A program made the position numbers and the translations under genes. 64,000 bases of DNA from contig JAETQY010000002.1 of NCBI GenBank assembly GCA_021770445.1, positions 62,001 to 126,000 of the forward strand, given 5' to 3'. Within the stretch, counting starts at the first letter, position 1. The number at the start of each line of letters is the position of its first letter. Source of the stretch: Bacillota bacterium. GTDB taxonomy: Bacteria; Bacillota; Clostridia; Oscillospirales; Oscillospiraceae. The notes beneath the pieces were generated by a model. That model worked only from the letters and a program-made list of their open reading frames with translations, was not told the DNA's origin and searched no databases. Shown piece after piece: positions 1 to 9,066 of the stretch.

Positions 1-1
1 G

Positions 2-181
2 TACGCGGACCGCTTCGACGTGAAAATGAGGCTGAACGCCGACTTCAACTACAATATCCGGCTGATGCAGGCCGTCCGGGAGCAGATGGAGGAGAAGTAC
101 GGTCCGGAGACCGCCGGGACCATCGATCTGACCCGGGAAAAGCATGAGGCAGCTTACTCGCCAGCGAAGCCGGAGGGCTGA
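2..181 (+). CDS. 3' end of a cell-division protein, probably FtsQ/DivIB-like (partial, runs off window start)
   Basis: Open frame 2 ends ...LTREKHEAAYSPAKPEG* directly upstream of ftsZ; assignment mainly from position. Confidence 0.45.
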   Translation, partial: YADRFDVKMRLNADFNYNIRLMQAVREQMEEKYGPETAGTIDLTREKHEAAYSPAKPEG

Positions 182-334
182 TCGGTATGAAAAATGTGGA
201 AACTTTGGTCGGATGTGCGATTTCCTCTTGACCAATAGAAAAAACTGCGGTACAATGTAACAAAATCTTGATGAAAGCCGGGAGAGGGCCACAAGACCTT
301 GAGGCGGCTCCCGATGTACATAGGAGGAAAGGCA

Positions 335-1498
335 ATGGCGTTTGGATTGGATATGGGCCCTGACAGCGTGGTCAACATCAAGGTGATCGGCGTGGGCGGC
401 GGCGGCAACAACGTAGTCAACCGCATGGTCCGCACGGGGACCAAGGGCGTGGAGTTTATCGCCGTCAACACGGATAAGCAGGCGCTGGAGGCCTCCAGCG
501 CTACCAATAAAATTCAGATCGGTGAGAAGCTGACCAACGGACAGGGTGCTGGCGCCGACCCGGAGGTGGGCCGCAAGTCCGCCGAGGAGAGCCGCAAGCA
601 GGTGGCGGAGGCCCTGGAGAACACCGACATGGTGTTCATCACCGCCGGCATGGGCGGCGGCACCGGCACGGGGGCGGCCCCCATTGTGGCCGACATCGCC
701 AAGGAGCAGGGTATCCTCACGGTAGGCGTGGTGACCAAGCCCTTCCGGTTTGAGGGCCCCCGTCGGATGCGCCAGGCCGAGGCGGGTATCGCCGAGCTGC
801 GCTCCAAGGTGGACTCCCTTGTGATTATCCCCAACGAGCGGCTCAAGCTGGCCAGCGACCAGAAGATCACTATGCTCAACGCCTTTGAGATCGCCGACGA
901 CGTGCTCCAGCAGGCCGTCCAGTCCATCTCCGACTTGATTAAGAACACCGGCTTCATCAACCAGGACTTCGCCGACGTGTCTGCCGTCATGAAGGACGCC
1001 GGCCGGGCCCACATGGGCGTGGGCCGGGCCGCCGGCAAGAACAAGGCGGAGGAGGCGGCCAGAATGGCCATCTCCAGCCCCCTGCTGGAGACCTCCATCA
1101 ACGGCGCCCGGGGGGTGCTCATCAACGTCACCGGCTCCATGGACATCGGTCTGGAGGAGGTGGAGACCGCCGCCAATCTGGTCCAGGAGGCCGCCTACCC
1201 CGACGCCAACATCATCTTCGGCGCCGCCTTCGACGAGACCCTGGAGGACGAGATCCGGGTCACCGTGATCGCCACCGGCTTTGAGGAGGACCAGTCCGTC
1301 CCCTTCCCCTATATGCAGGAGCAGCCCGTCTACCAGCAGCCTGTGGCCGCGCCGGCCGAGGCGGAGACGCCCGCCCCGGAACCGGAGCCCGAGCCTGAGC
1401 CGGAACCCGAGCCGGAGCCTGTCCCCGAGCCTCCCAAGCCCGCCGTGGCCGACGACGACTGGGATATGCTGGAGCGCATTTTCAACCGGAAGAGATAG
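335..1498 (+). CDS. ftsZ: Cell division protein FtsZ
   Basis: [25 protein letters not shown] tubulin motif; SD taggagga before ATG 335; (EP)n linker and C-terminal [15 protein letters not shown]. Confidence 0.98.
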   Translation: MAFGLDMGPDSVVNIKVIGVGGGGNNVVNRMVRTGTKGVEFIAVNTDKQALEASSATNKIQIGEKLTNGQGAGADPEVGRKSAEESRKQVAEALENTDMVFITAGMGGGTGTGAAPIVADIAKEQGILTVGVVTKPFRFEGPRRMRQAEAGIAELRSKVDSLVIIPNERLKLASDQKITMLNAFEIADDVLQQAVQSISDLIKNTGFINQDFADVSAVMKDAGRAHMGVGRAAGKNKAEEAARMAISSPLLETSINGARGVLINVTGSMDIGLEEVETAANLVQEAAYPDANIIFGAAFDETLEDEIRVTVIATGFEEDQSVPFPYMQEQPVYQQPVAAPAEAETPAPEPEPEPEPEPEPEPVPEPPKPAVADDDWDMLERIFNRKR

Positions 1499-1538
1499 AC
1501 AGTTCCCCGCCTGCCGGCGGGGAACTGTTTTGTTTTTT
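1499..1538 (+). terminator. Rho-independent terminator after ftsZ
   Basis: ACAGTTCCCCGCC-tgcc-GGCGGGGAACTGT followed by T-rich tract. Confidence 0.9.
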
Positions 1539-1573
1539 GACTGGACCGTCCTGCTGATGGCAGGGCGGCCGTT

Positions 1574-2248
1574 TCATAGAAAGAGCACTAGGATGGAGGT
1601 CAAAATGCCGCAGACGCAGATGGCGATGGAGCTCATGGCCCCCTGGACCGGGCCGATCTCCATGGCCCGGGTGGTGCCCAGGGCGTGGGAGCAGGCCCCG
1701 ATGGCCAGCCCCTCCGCCACAGGGTCGGTGATGCGGAACAGCTTGGCGAAGAGAGGGGCGAACACCGCCCCGGTGAGGCCGGCCACCATCACCGCCGCCG
1801 CGGCGATGCCGCCGATCCCGCCCCGGCTCTCAGCGATGCCGATGGCGATGGCGGTGGTGACGCTCTTGGGCAGGAGGGAGGCGGCCAGGGCGTCATCCAC
1901 ATGAAACACCCTGCACAGCACCAGAACACTGCCCACGCTGGTGAGGCTGCCGGCCAGACAGCCGGCCAGGACGGGGAGGAAGTGCTCCTTCAAAATGGCG
2001 CGCTGGTTGTATATGTTCAGGGCCAGCACGGCGGTAACGGGACCCAGCATCAGCTTGATAAAGTCGCCACCGGCGGCGTAGCTGGCATAGGGGATATGAA
2101 AGAGGGACAGCGCCGCGATAACCAGGGCGGCAGCGGTGAGCAGAGGGGGCAGCGGCCCGATTTTTTTCTGCACCTGGCACCCCGCCCACCAGGCGGCGGC
2201 GGAGAGGGTCAGCCCGAACAGGGGGGAGGAGAGCATGGCGTCAAGCAT
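1574..2248 (-). CDS. lrgB: LrgB/CidB family protein
   Basis: 224 aa multi-TM; LPKSVTTAIAIGIAESRGGIGGIAAAAVMVAGLTGA and SHALGTTRAMEIG motifs. Confidence 0.93.
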   Translation of the reverse strand: MLDAMLSSPLFGLTLSAAAWWAGCQVQKKIGPLPPLLTAAALVIAALSLFHIPYASYAAGGDFIKLMLGPVTAVLALNIYNQRAILKEHFLPVLAGCLAGSLTSVGSVLVLCRVFHVDDALAASLLPKSVTTAIAIGIAESRGGIGGIAAAAVMVAGLTGAVFAPLFAKLFRITDPVAEGLAIGACSHALGTTRAMEIGPVQGAMSSIAICVCGILTSILVLFL

Positions 2249-2618
2249 GGGAGCGGCCCCCTTTCCCCATCAGGCGGATGAGAAGCTGGACCACCCAGGC
2301 GGTGACGCAGTAGATCAGCGGCACGGTGAGGAAGCTGACCAGCAGGAAGGGGGCCAGCTGGCCCAGAATGGCCGGGGCGTGCTCCATCACCTCCACGCAG
2401 GAGGGGAGGAAGAAGAAGGCCATGTTGGCCACCAAAAAGCCGCTGGCGCGCTGGATGTGCTCCGGCTTGAGGGCCCCAGAGAAAAGCAGCAGGGCCAGGA
2501 GGAGCAGCGCGATGACGCTGGCCGGGAAGGCCACAGGGATGAGGGCGGAGATACCCTCGGAGATCAGGCACAGACCAAAGATGATGGTCAGCTCCGACAT
2601 AATGTTCAATGGATTCAC
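2241..2618 (-). CDS. lrgA: LrgA/CidA family holin-like protein
   Basis: 125 aa; LIIFGLCLISEGIS..PVAFPASVIALLLL; GTG start overlapping upstream XRE stop (GTGA). Confidence 0.9.
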   Translation of the reverse strand: MNPLNIMSELTIIFGLCLISEGISALIPVAFPASVIALLLLALLLFSGALKPEHIQRASGFLVANMAFFFLPSCVEVMEHAPAILGQLAPFLLVSFLTVPLIYCVTAWVVQLLIRLMGKGGRSHA

Positions 2619-2824
2619 CTCTCGTCGCTGCGGCCCACCAGATAGTCCAGCGTAACGTTGTAAAAGTCCGCCATCTGCACCAGCACAGAGGCGGTGGGCT
2701 CGCGTTCGCCGGACTCATAGCGGCGGTAAGAGCGATATGTGATGCCTTGGCCCTCAGCAGCTTGCTCTTGAGTGAGCCTCTTTTCATTTCGTAAGAGCAA
2801 AAGAATTTCAGGAAGTTTTGTCAT
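2615..2824 (-). CDS. XRE-family helix-turn-helix regulator (69 aa)
   Basis: MTKLPEILLLLRNEKRLTQEQAAEGQGITYRSYRRYESGEREPTASVLVQMADFYNVTLDYLVGRSDER. Confidence 0.93.
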   Translation of the reverse strand: MTKLPEILLLLRNEKRLTQEQAAEGQGITYRSYRRYESGEREPTASVLVQMADFYNVTLDYLVGRSDER

Positions 2825-2839
2825 TTTATAATTCTCCTC

Positions 2840-2868
2840 TTGACAGGACCAAACGGGACAGTTATAAT
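2840..2868 (+). promoter_or_regulatory. Consensus SigA promoter (TTGACA-17-TATAAT)
   Basis: TTGACA 2840-2845, 17-nt spacer, TATAAT 2863-2868. Confidence 0.85.
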
Positions 2869-2911
2869 ATATAAAGAACTGGCCCAAATGGGACAGAACG
2901 GAGGTGTCACA

Positions 2912-3175
2912 ATGGATGACCTGACCCAATGCCTGTACGAATTTTTGCTGGACCGCCGCATGGGGAGCCTGTGGGAGAACGCGGAGTATAAAGCGTGTCT
3001 GTCCGCCGTGGTATCGTTGGAGGAACAGCTCAAATCCCACCTGAGCGAGGACCAGCAGGACCAGCTCGACCGCCTGATGGACAACATCCAGGAGCAGGGG
3101 TGCATCGAAAGGGAGCACCAGTTTCAGGCGGCGCTGGCGCTAATTCAAGAGCTGAACGCCCTCGTGCGGGCGTAA
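2912..3175 (+). CDS. Small hypothetical protein, DUF6809-like
   Basis: 87 aa MDDLTQCLYEFLLDRRMGSLWENAEYKAC...; SD ggaggtgtc. Confidence 0.65.
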   Translation: MDDLTQCLYEFLLDRRMGSLWENAEYKACLSAVVSLEEQLKSHLSEDQQDQLDRLMDNIQEQGCIEREHQFQAALALIQELNALVRA

Positions 3176-3316
3176 AGCCTTCCCCTTTAGGGGAAGGTGC
3201 CCCAGTGCGCACACTGGGGCGGATGAGGCCCTTACCGGAATTTCCCGCGGAACGCCTCATCCGTCATTTGCTCCGCGAGCTCCGCAAATGCCACCTTCCC
3301 CTAAAGGGGAAGGCTT
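3175..3316. repeat. Dispersed palindromic element, copy A
   Basis: AAGCCTTCCCCTTTAGGGGAAGGTG ... CACCTTCCCCTAAAGGGGAAGGCTT ends with internal hairpins; second copy at 45893-46025. Confidence 0.85.
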
Positions 3317-3337
3317 GGTCCTGCGGGGGACAGGGGG

Positions 3338-4597
3338 TTAGTCCCAAATCGCCGTGGCGAAGTAGTCCTCCGGGGTCTCGGCCCGGCGGATGAGGCGGGT
3401 AGAGCCGTCCTGACAGAGGAGCACCTCGGCGGAGCGCAGCCGGCCGTTGTACTGGTAGCCCATGGCGTGGCCGTGGGCCCCGGTGTCGTGGATGACCAGC
3501 AGGTCGCCGATCTGAATTTCGGGCAGCATCCGGTCCACGGCGAACTTGTCCGAGTTCTCGCACAGGGAGCCGGTGACGTCGTACTTGTGGTCCCGGGGAG
3601 CGTCCTCTTTGCCCATGACGGTGATGTGGTGGTAGGCCCCGTAGATGGCCGGGCGCATAAGATTGGCAGCGCAGGCGTCCACCCCCACGTACTCCTTGTG
3701 GATGTGCTTCTGGTGAAGTACCCGGGTCACCAGATGGCCGTAGGGGGCCAGCATGAACCGGCCCAGCTCGGTGCAGATGGACACGTCCCCCATCCCGGCG
3801 GGGACTAGAATCTCCTCATAGGCCTTCCGCACCCCCTCGCCGATGACCGCGATGTCGTTGGCGGGCTGATCCGGGCGGTAGGGCACCCCCACGCCCCCGG
3901 ACAGGTTGATAAAGGTGATGTGGGCTCCCGTCTCCTCTTTCAGCTCCACCGCGGTGCGGAAGAGGATAGCGGCCAGGGCGGGGTAGTAGTCGTTGGACAG
4001 GGTGTTGGAGGCCAGGAAGGCGTGGATGCCGAACTCCTCGGCCCCCAGCTCCTTCAGGCGGCGGAAGGCTTCCGTCATCTGGGGCCGGGTGAGGCCGTAC
4101 TTGGCGTCGCCCGGGTTGTCCATCACCTGGAAGCCCTCCTCGCTCTCCCCCAGGGTGAAGGTTCCCCCCGGGTTGAAGCGGCAGGAGATCTTTTTGGGGA
4201 TATGGCCGATGGTCCTCTGCAAAAAGTCGATGTGGGTGATGTCGTCCAGGTTGATGGTGGCCCCCAGCTTGTCCGCCAGGACAAACTCCTCCGCCGGGGT
4301 GTCGTTGGAGGAGAACATGATCTCCCCGCCGGCAAAGCCGCAGCGGTGGGACATCATCAGCTCGGTGAGGGAGGAGCAGTCCACCCCGCAGCCCTCCTCC
4401 CGGAGGAGCTTCAAAATCTGGGGGTTGGGGGTGGCCTTCACAGCGAAATGCTCCTTGAAGCCCGGGTTCCAGGAGAAGGCTTTATACAGCGCCCGGGCGT
4501 TTTCCCGGATGCCCCGCTCGTCGTAGAGGTGGAAGGGGGTGGGGTAGTCCTTCACGATCTCCTGGAGCTGCTCCAGGGTGACAAAAGGCTTTTTCAT
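3338..4597 (-). CDS. lysA: Diaminopimelate decarboxylase
   Basis: 419 aa; FAVKATPNPQILKLL PLP-lysine region, GVDCSS, LSGGVGVPYRP. Confidence 0.93.
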   Translation of the reverse strand: MKKPFVTLEQLQEIVKDYPTPFHLYDERGIRENARALYKAFSWNPGFKEHFAVKATPNPQILKLLREEGCGVDCSSLTELMMSHRCGFAGGEIMFSSNDTPAEEFVLADKLGATINLDDITHIDFLQRTIGHIPKKISCRFNPGGTFTLGESEEGFQVMDNPGDAKYGLTRPQMTEAFRRLKELGAEEFGIHAFLASNTLSNDYYPALAAILFRTAVELKEETGAHITFINLSGGVGVPYRPDQPANDIAVIGEGVRKAYEEILVPAGMGDVSICTELGRFMLAPYGHLVTRVLHQKHIHKEYVGVDACAANLMRPAIYGAYHHITVMGKEDAPRDHKYDVTGSLCENSDKFAVDRMLPEIQIGDLLVIHDTGAHGHAMGYQYNGRLRSAEVLLCQDGSTRLIRRAETPEDYFATAIWD

Positions 4598-4658
4598 AGG
4601 GCTGGTCGCTCCTTTTCTGTATATAAGGCAACAGACAGTCTATCTAATTTGCGTCGAT

Positions 4659-4704
4659 TTGTCAATAAAATTCCTTGACAATACCGCCCTGTCAATGCGA
4701 TACT
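4659..4704 (+). promoter_or_regulatory. glnA promoter with upstream dyad
   Basis: TTGTCAA-N9-TTGACAA; TTGACA 4675-4680, 18-nt spacer, GATACT 4699-4704. Confidence 0.6.
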
Positions 4705-4740
4705 AAAGACCGATATTGAAAAAAGTGAGGGATTTCGCTT

Positions 4741-6072
4741 ATGGCCTACACCAAAGAGGACATTATCCGCATCGTCCGGGAGGAGAAGATCGAGTTTATC
4801 CGGATGCAGTTCACCGATATTTTCGGCCAGATGAAAAACGTGGCCATCACTGCCTCCCAGGTGGAGAAAGCGGTCAGCAACCAGATCATGTTTGACGGCT
4901 CCTCCATTGAGGGCTTCACCCGCATCCACGAGTCCGACCAGTGCCTCTATCCCGACCTGAACAGCTTCGCCATTCTGCCCCCCGAGGCCGCCGGCGGCCG
5001 AGTGGCCCGGATGTTCTGCGACGTGTACAACACCGACGGCACCCCCTTTGTGGGCGACCCCCGGGGGGTGCTGCGCCGGGTGCTCCGCCGGGCCAAGTCC
5101 ATGGGCTTCGACGTGTTCAACGTGGGGCCTGAGCTGGAATTTTTCCTCTTTGAGTTGGACGAGGACGGCCACGCCACCACCAATACCAAGGACGAGGCCG
5201 CCTATTTCGACCTGGGCCCTCTGGACCACGGGGAGGCCACCCGGCGGGAGATCTGCCTCAACCTGGAAAAGCTGGGCTTTGAGATCGAGGCCAGCCACCA
5301 CGAGTGCGCCGTGGGCCAGCACGAGATCGACTTCAAGTACAACGACGCCCTGGATGGGGCGGATAAGATCATGACCTTCCGCCTGATGGCCAAGAGCGTG
5401 GCCCAGAAGAACGGCCTCCACGCCACCTTTATGCCCAAACCCATCTACGACATCGCGGGCAGCGGTATGCACCTGAACATGTCCCTGTTCAAGGACGGGA
5501 AGAACGTGTTTTACGATCCCAACGGCGCGCGGGGGCTGTCTAAGACGGCCTACGCCTTCATTGCGGGCCTACTGGACCATGTCCAGGGCTTTACCGCCAT
5601 CACAAATCCGCTGGTCAACTCCTACAAGCGCCTGGGCGCCGGCCATGAGGCCCCCCGCTACCGGGCCTGGTCCGCCTCCAACCGGTCCGCCCTCATCCGC
5701 ATCCCCGCCGCCCGGGGGCAGGCCACCCGGGTGGAGCTGCGCTCCCCCGACCCCTCCTGCAACCCCTATCTGGCGGTGGCCGTCTGCCTGGCCGCCGGCC
5801 TGGACGGCATCGCCCGAGGGCTCACGCCCCCGCCGGAGATCACCGGCGACATCTACGCCATGGACGAGGCCACCCGGGAGGCCAACGGGGTCTACACCCT
5901 GCCCGATACCCTGAAGGACGCCCTGGAGGAGCTGGAGAAGGACGCCCTCATCCTGGACGTACTGGGCCAGCATGTGGCCGAGCACTTCATCAAGGGCAAG
6001 ATGAAGGAGTGGAATGAGTACCAGACCCGTGTATCCAGCTGGGAGCTGGAGAAGTACCTGGTCATCTATTGA
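4741..6072 (+). CDS. glnA: Type I glutamine synthetase
   Basis: 443 aa; MFDGSSIEGF, HHECAVGQHEIDFKY, GSGMHLNMSL, NRSALIRIP. Confidence 0.98.
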   Translation: MAYTKEDIIRIVREEKIEFIRMQFTDIFGQMKNVAITASQVEKAVSNQIMFDGSSIEGFTRIHESDQCLYPDLNSFAILPPEAAGGRVARMFCDVYNTDGTPFVGDPRGVLRRVLRRAKSMGFDVFNVGPELEFFLFELDEDGHATTNTKDEAAYFDLGPLDHGEATRREICLNLEKLGFEIEASHHECAVGQHEIDFKYNDALDGADKIMTFRLMAKSVAQKNGLHATFMPKPIYDIAGSGMHLNMSLFKDGKNVFYDPNGARGLSKTAYAFIAGLLDHVQGFTAITNPLVNSYKRLGAGHEAPRYRAWSASNRSALIRIPAARGQATRVELRSPDPSCNPYLAVAVCLAAGLDGIARGLTPPPEITGDIYAMDEATREANGVYTLPDTLKDALEELEKDALILDVLGQHVAEHFIKGKMKEWNEYQTRVSSWELEKYLVIY

Positions 6073-6078
6073 TCCCCA

Positions 6079-6110
6079 ACCGGGGACGGCTCTGTCCGTC
6101 CCCGGTCTTT
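6079..6110 (+). terminator. Terminator after glnA
   Basis: ACCGGGGACGG-ctctgt-CCGTCCCCGGT followed by CTTT. Confidence 0.75.
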
Positions 6111-6155
6111 CTATGGGGAGAGGCGCATAGGCTGGAAGCGGAAAGGGGCGATGAT

Positions 6156-6941
6156 ATGCGCTTTACAAAAATGGAGGGCCTGGGCAACGACTATATCTAT
6201 CTCAACTGTCTGGAAGGGGTCCCGGAGGACCTGCCCGGGCTGGCCGTCCGGCTGTCCGACCGCCACTTCGGCGTGGGGGCGGACGGGCTGATCTGTATCA
6301 GGCCGGGACAGGGGGGCGACTTCACCATGGAGATGTACAACGCCGACGGCTCCCGGGGGACCATGTGCGGCAACGGCATCCGCTGCGTGGGCAAGTACGT
6401 CTACGACAAGGGGCTGACCCGTAAGACCTGCCTCACCATCGACACCGGGGCCGGTCCCCGGCAGCTGGAGCTCCACGTCCTGGGGGGCAAGGTAGACGCG
6501 GTGACGGTGGATATGGGCCCGGCCCGGGTGGACACTCCTGTCCGGGCCGAGGCGGCGGGGGAGACCTTTGCCGTTGTCCCCGTGGATGTGGGCAACCCCC
6601 ACGGGGTGATCTTCTGTCCCGACCCGGCGACCGTGGAGCTGGAGCGGCTGGGCCCTCTCTTGGAGCACCATCCCGCCCTGGGGGAGCGGCGGAACATCGA
6701 GTTTGTCTCCTGTCCCGACCGGGAGCACATCCTCCTGCGGGTGTGGGAGCGAGGAAGCGGCATCACCCTGGCCTGCGGCACCGGGGCCTGTGCCTCCTTC
6801 GCCGCCGCACTGGGGGAAAATCGCTGTGGCACAAGGGTGGAGGTCACCCTCCCCGGCGGGACCCTCACCCAGGAAAAACGGGGGGAGCATATCTTCATGA
6901 CCGGCCCGGCCCGGAGGGTGTTTGAGGGGGAACTCCCATAA
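6156..6941 (+). CDS. dapF: Diaminopimelate epimerase
   Basis: MRFTKMEGLGNDYIYLN; MCGNGIRCVGKYVYD; ACGTGACAS. Confidence 0.97.
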   Translation: MRFTKMEGLGNDYIYLNCLEGVPEDLPGLAVRLSDRHFGVGADGLICIRPGQGGDFTMEMYNADGSRGTMCGNGIRCVGKYVYDKGLTRKTCLTIDTGAGPRQLELHVLGGKVDAVTVDMGPARVDTPVRAEAAGETFAVVPVDVGNPHGVIFCPDPATVELERLGPLLEHHPALGERRNIEFVSCPDREHILLRVWERGSGITLACGTGACASFAAALGENRCGTRVEVTLPGGTLTQEKRGEHIFMTGPARRVFEGELP

Positions 6942-6958
6942 TCGACAAAAAACTTTCC

Positions 6959-6987
6959 TTGACAACCGGGGGGGATACCTTTATTAT
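6959..6987 (+). promoter_or_regulatory. SigA promoter of the TrmH-family gene
   Basis: TTGACA 6959-6964, 17-nt spacer, TATTAT 6982-6987. Confidence 0.8.
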
Positions 6988-7020
6988 ATAAGAATCGTGT
7001 CCAAAAGGAGGCGAACTCCC

Positions 7021-7782
7021 CTGGAAATTATCACCAGCCGGCAGAATCCTCTGGCGGCTCAGATCAGAAAGCTGAACAGCTCCCGGTCCGCCCGCCGGGA
7101 GGCGGGGCTGTTCCCCGCCGAGGGCCCCAAGCTGCTGGACGAGGCCCTGAGGGCCGGCGTCCATATCCGGACCGTGATTGCCGCCAGGGGGACGGAGGTT
7201 CCCTGTCCGGAGGGAGCCCGTCAGGTGGAGGTCCCGCCTGACCTGCTGAAAAGCCTCTGCGACACCCAGACCCCCCAGGGGGTGCTGTTCCTGGCCCAAA
7301 TGCCGGACACCGCCCCCCCGGAGCGGCTGGAGGGGGACCGCTGGCTGGTGCTGGACGGCCTCCAGGACCCGGGCAACGTGGGCACCATTTGGCGCGCCGC
7401 CGACGCCCTGGGGGCGGACGGCCTGATTTTGGTAAACTCCTGCGCCGACCCCTTCTCCCCCAAGACCGTGCGGGCCACCATGGGGGCCTGCTTCCGCCTG
7501 CCCGTCTACGAGGTTGAGGCGGATGCCCTGCCGGGGCTGCTGGAGCGGTCCGGCCTGCCCCTGTACGCCACCGCCCTGCGGGAGGACACCGTGGACATAA
7601 AAAGGGCGCAGCTTGACCGCTGCGCCGTGGTGATCGGGAGCGAGGGGCGGGGGGTATCCCCGGAGCTGCTCCGCCTGAGTGAAAGGACCGTTAAGATCCC
7701 CATGCGGGAGCGGTGCGAGTCGCTGAACGCAGCCGTGGCCGCCGCCATTGTGCTGTGGGAGATGGGGCGGGGGAGGCTTTAG
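7021..7782 (+). CDS. TrmH/SpoU family RNA 2'-O-methyltransferase (putative CTG start)
   Basis: ITSRQNPLAAQIRKL; VLDGLQDPGNVGTIWRAADALGADG; VIGSEGRGVSPELL; SLNAAVAAAIVLWEM; AGGAGG at 7006-7011, 9 nt before CTG. Confidence 0.9.
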   Translation: MEIITSRQNPLAAQIRKLNSSRSARREAGLFPAEGPKLLDEALRAGVHIRTVIAARGTEVPCPEGARQVEVPPDLLKSLCDTQTPQGVLFLAQMPDTAPPERLEGDRWLVLDGLQDPGNVGTIWRAADALGADGLILVNSCADPFSPKTVRATMGACFRLPVYEVEADALPGLLERSGLPLYATALREDTVDIKRAQLDRCAVVIGSEGRGVSPELLRLSERTVKIPMRERCESLNAAVAAAIVLWEMGRGRL

Positions 7783-8984
7783 CGCCTCCTCCGGTAGAGC
7801 CCCTGCACGATCAGGAAGGCGGCAAGCATAAGTACAAGAAAGGCCGCGTAGGCGGGGACATAGCCCCCCAGCCAGCCGGCCAGCAGGCCGGGCAGCGGGC
7901 CAAAGACCAGCATCCCGGCGGTGAAGGCCAGGGTGATGGTGCGCACCGCGCTCTCGTAGTCGGCGCACAGGTCGGCGGCCCACCGGGCCGGGGAGATGGC
8001 GGTAATGGACATTCCCAGCCCGAAGGCCGTGATGGCCAGGATGGGAAGGAGGACGCCTCCCACCGGGGCCAGGCAGCACAGGGCCAGGGAGAGCAGCAAT
8101 GTCCCGAAGGCAAAGCGGTTGCCGCCCCGGCCGCCCAGCCGGTCGTAGACCTGGCCGCAGAGGATTTTTCCAAGGCTTATCATAGCCCCCAGGTAGGACA
8201 GCAGCCCGGCCACAAAGAGGCTGTCGTAGCCGGAGGATGTATAGAGCATGGTCAGGTGGGAGAAGCCAGGGCCGCCGGTGGCACCCACCAGTAGGGCGGC
8301 CAGCAGCAGGAGAGCCCACTGCCCTGAGGACAGGCCACGGTCGCTCTTTTGAAGGGCGGCCCGCTCCGGCTGCTGAGCGCCGGACAGGCTGTAGGAGGTC
8401 AGGCCCATGTCACCGGGAGTGTCCCGCACCAGCAGCCACACCAGAAGGGCGCACAGGAAGACGACGGCCCCCTCACACAGGAAGGAGGTCCGCATCCCCC
8501 AGTGGGCCATGGTCCGGGTGAGGAGCACCGGAGCGATCACCGTGGACACCCCGCTGCCCGCTGAGGCCAGTCCCAAGGCCAGCCCCCGCCGGTCCTGAAA
8601 CCACCGGGCGATGGCCAGGGAGATGGGCACCATCCCTGCCCAGCAGTAGCCCACCCCGGTGAGGGCGGCGGCGGCGCAGTACATGGGAAAGCTGCCGGCG
8701 TAGGCGAAGCAGAGGCAGGACAGCCCCACCAGCAGGACTCCGGCGGTCATGATCCGGCGCAGGCCGAACCGGGCGCACAGCTGGTTGACGCACAGCAGGG
8801 CCCCAAGGATGAACAGGCTGCGGGTGGTGGTAATCCAGGAGCCCTGGGCGTCGGTGAAGCCATTGAGGCGGATAATCTCCGGCTGGTAGACCGAGAAGAC
8901 GTTGACCCCCAGGCCCATCACCGCGAACAGGGCCAGCGCACCGCCCAGGCAGACCAGCCAGGCGTAGTGAGGACGGTTGGACAT
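7779..8984 (-). CDS. Major facilitator superfamily transporter
   Basis: ~401 aa, ~12 TM; OFA/monocarboxylate-like N-terminus MSNRPHYAWLVCLGGALALFAVMGLGVNVFSVYQPEI. Confidence 0.88.
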   Translation of the reverse strand: MSNRPHYAWLVCLGGALALFAVMGLGVNVFSVYQPEIIRLNGFTDAQGSWITTTRSLFILGALLCVNQLCARFGLRRIMTAGVLLVGLSCLCFAYAGSFPMYCAAAALTGVGYCWAGMVPISLAIARWFQDRRGLALGLASAGSGVSTVIAPVLLTRTMAHWGMRTSFLCEGAVVFLCALLVWLLVRDTPGDMGLTSYSLSGAQQPERAALQKSDRGLSSGQWALLLLAALLVGATGGPGFSHLTMLYTSSGYDSLFVAGLLSYLGAMISLGKILCGQVYDRLGGRGGNRFAFGTLLLSLALCCLAPVGGVLLPILAITAFGLGMSITAISPARWAADLCADYESAVRTITLAFTAGMLVFGPLPGLLAGWLGGYVPAYAAFLVLMLAAFLIVQGLYRRRR

Positions 8985-9066
8985 AAAAATCACTTCCTAA
9001 TGGAATAACCATACCTTGGAATGGGGAATTTGTAAAGAGCATTTTGCGGAGAGGGGGAGACGACCA

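Noticed and set aside
1374-1445. Hexameric repeat in ftsZ as a regulatory repeat
   Set aside because: Simply encodes the (EP)n linker, a variable FtsZ region
6895-8319. 474-aa minus-strand ORF across the TrmH/MFS boundary
   Set aside because: Out-of-frame shadow; proline/arginine-rich with no motif
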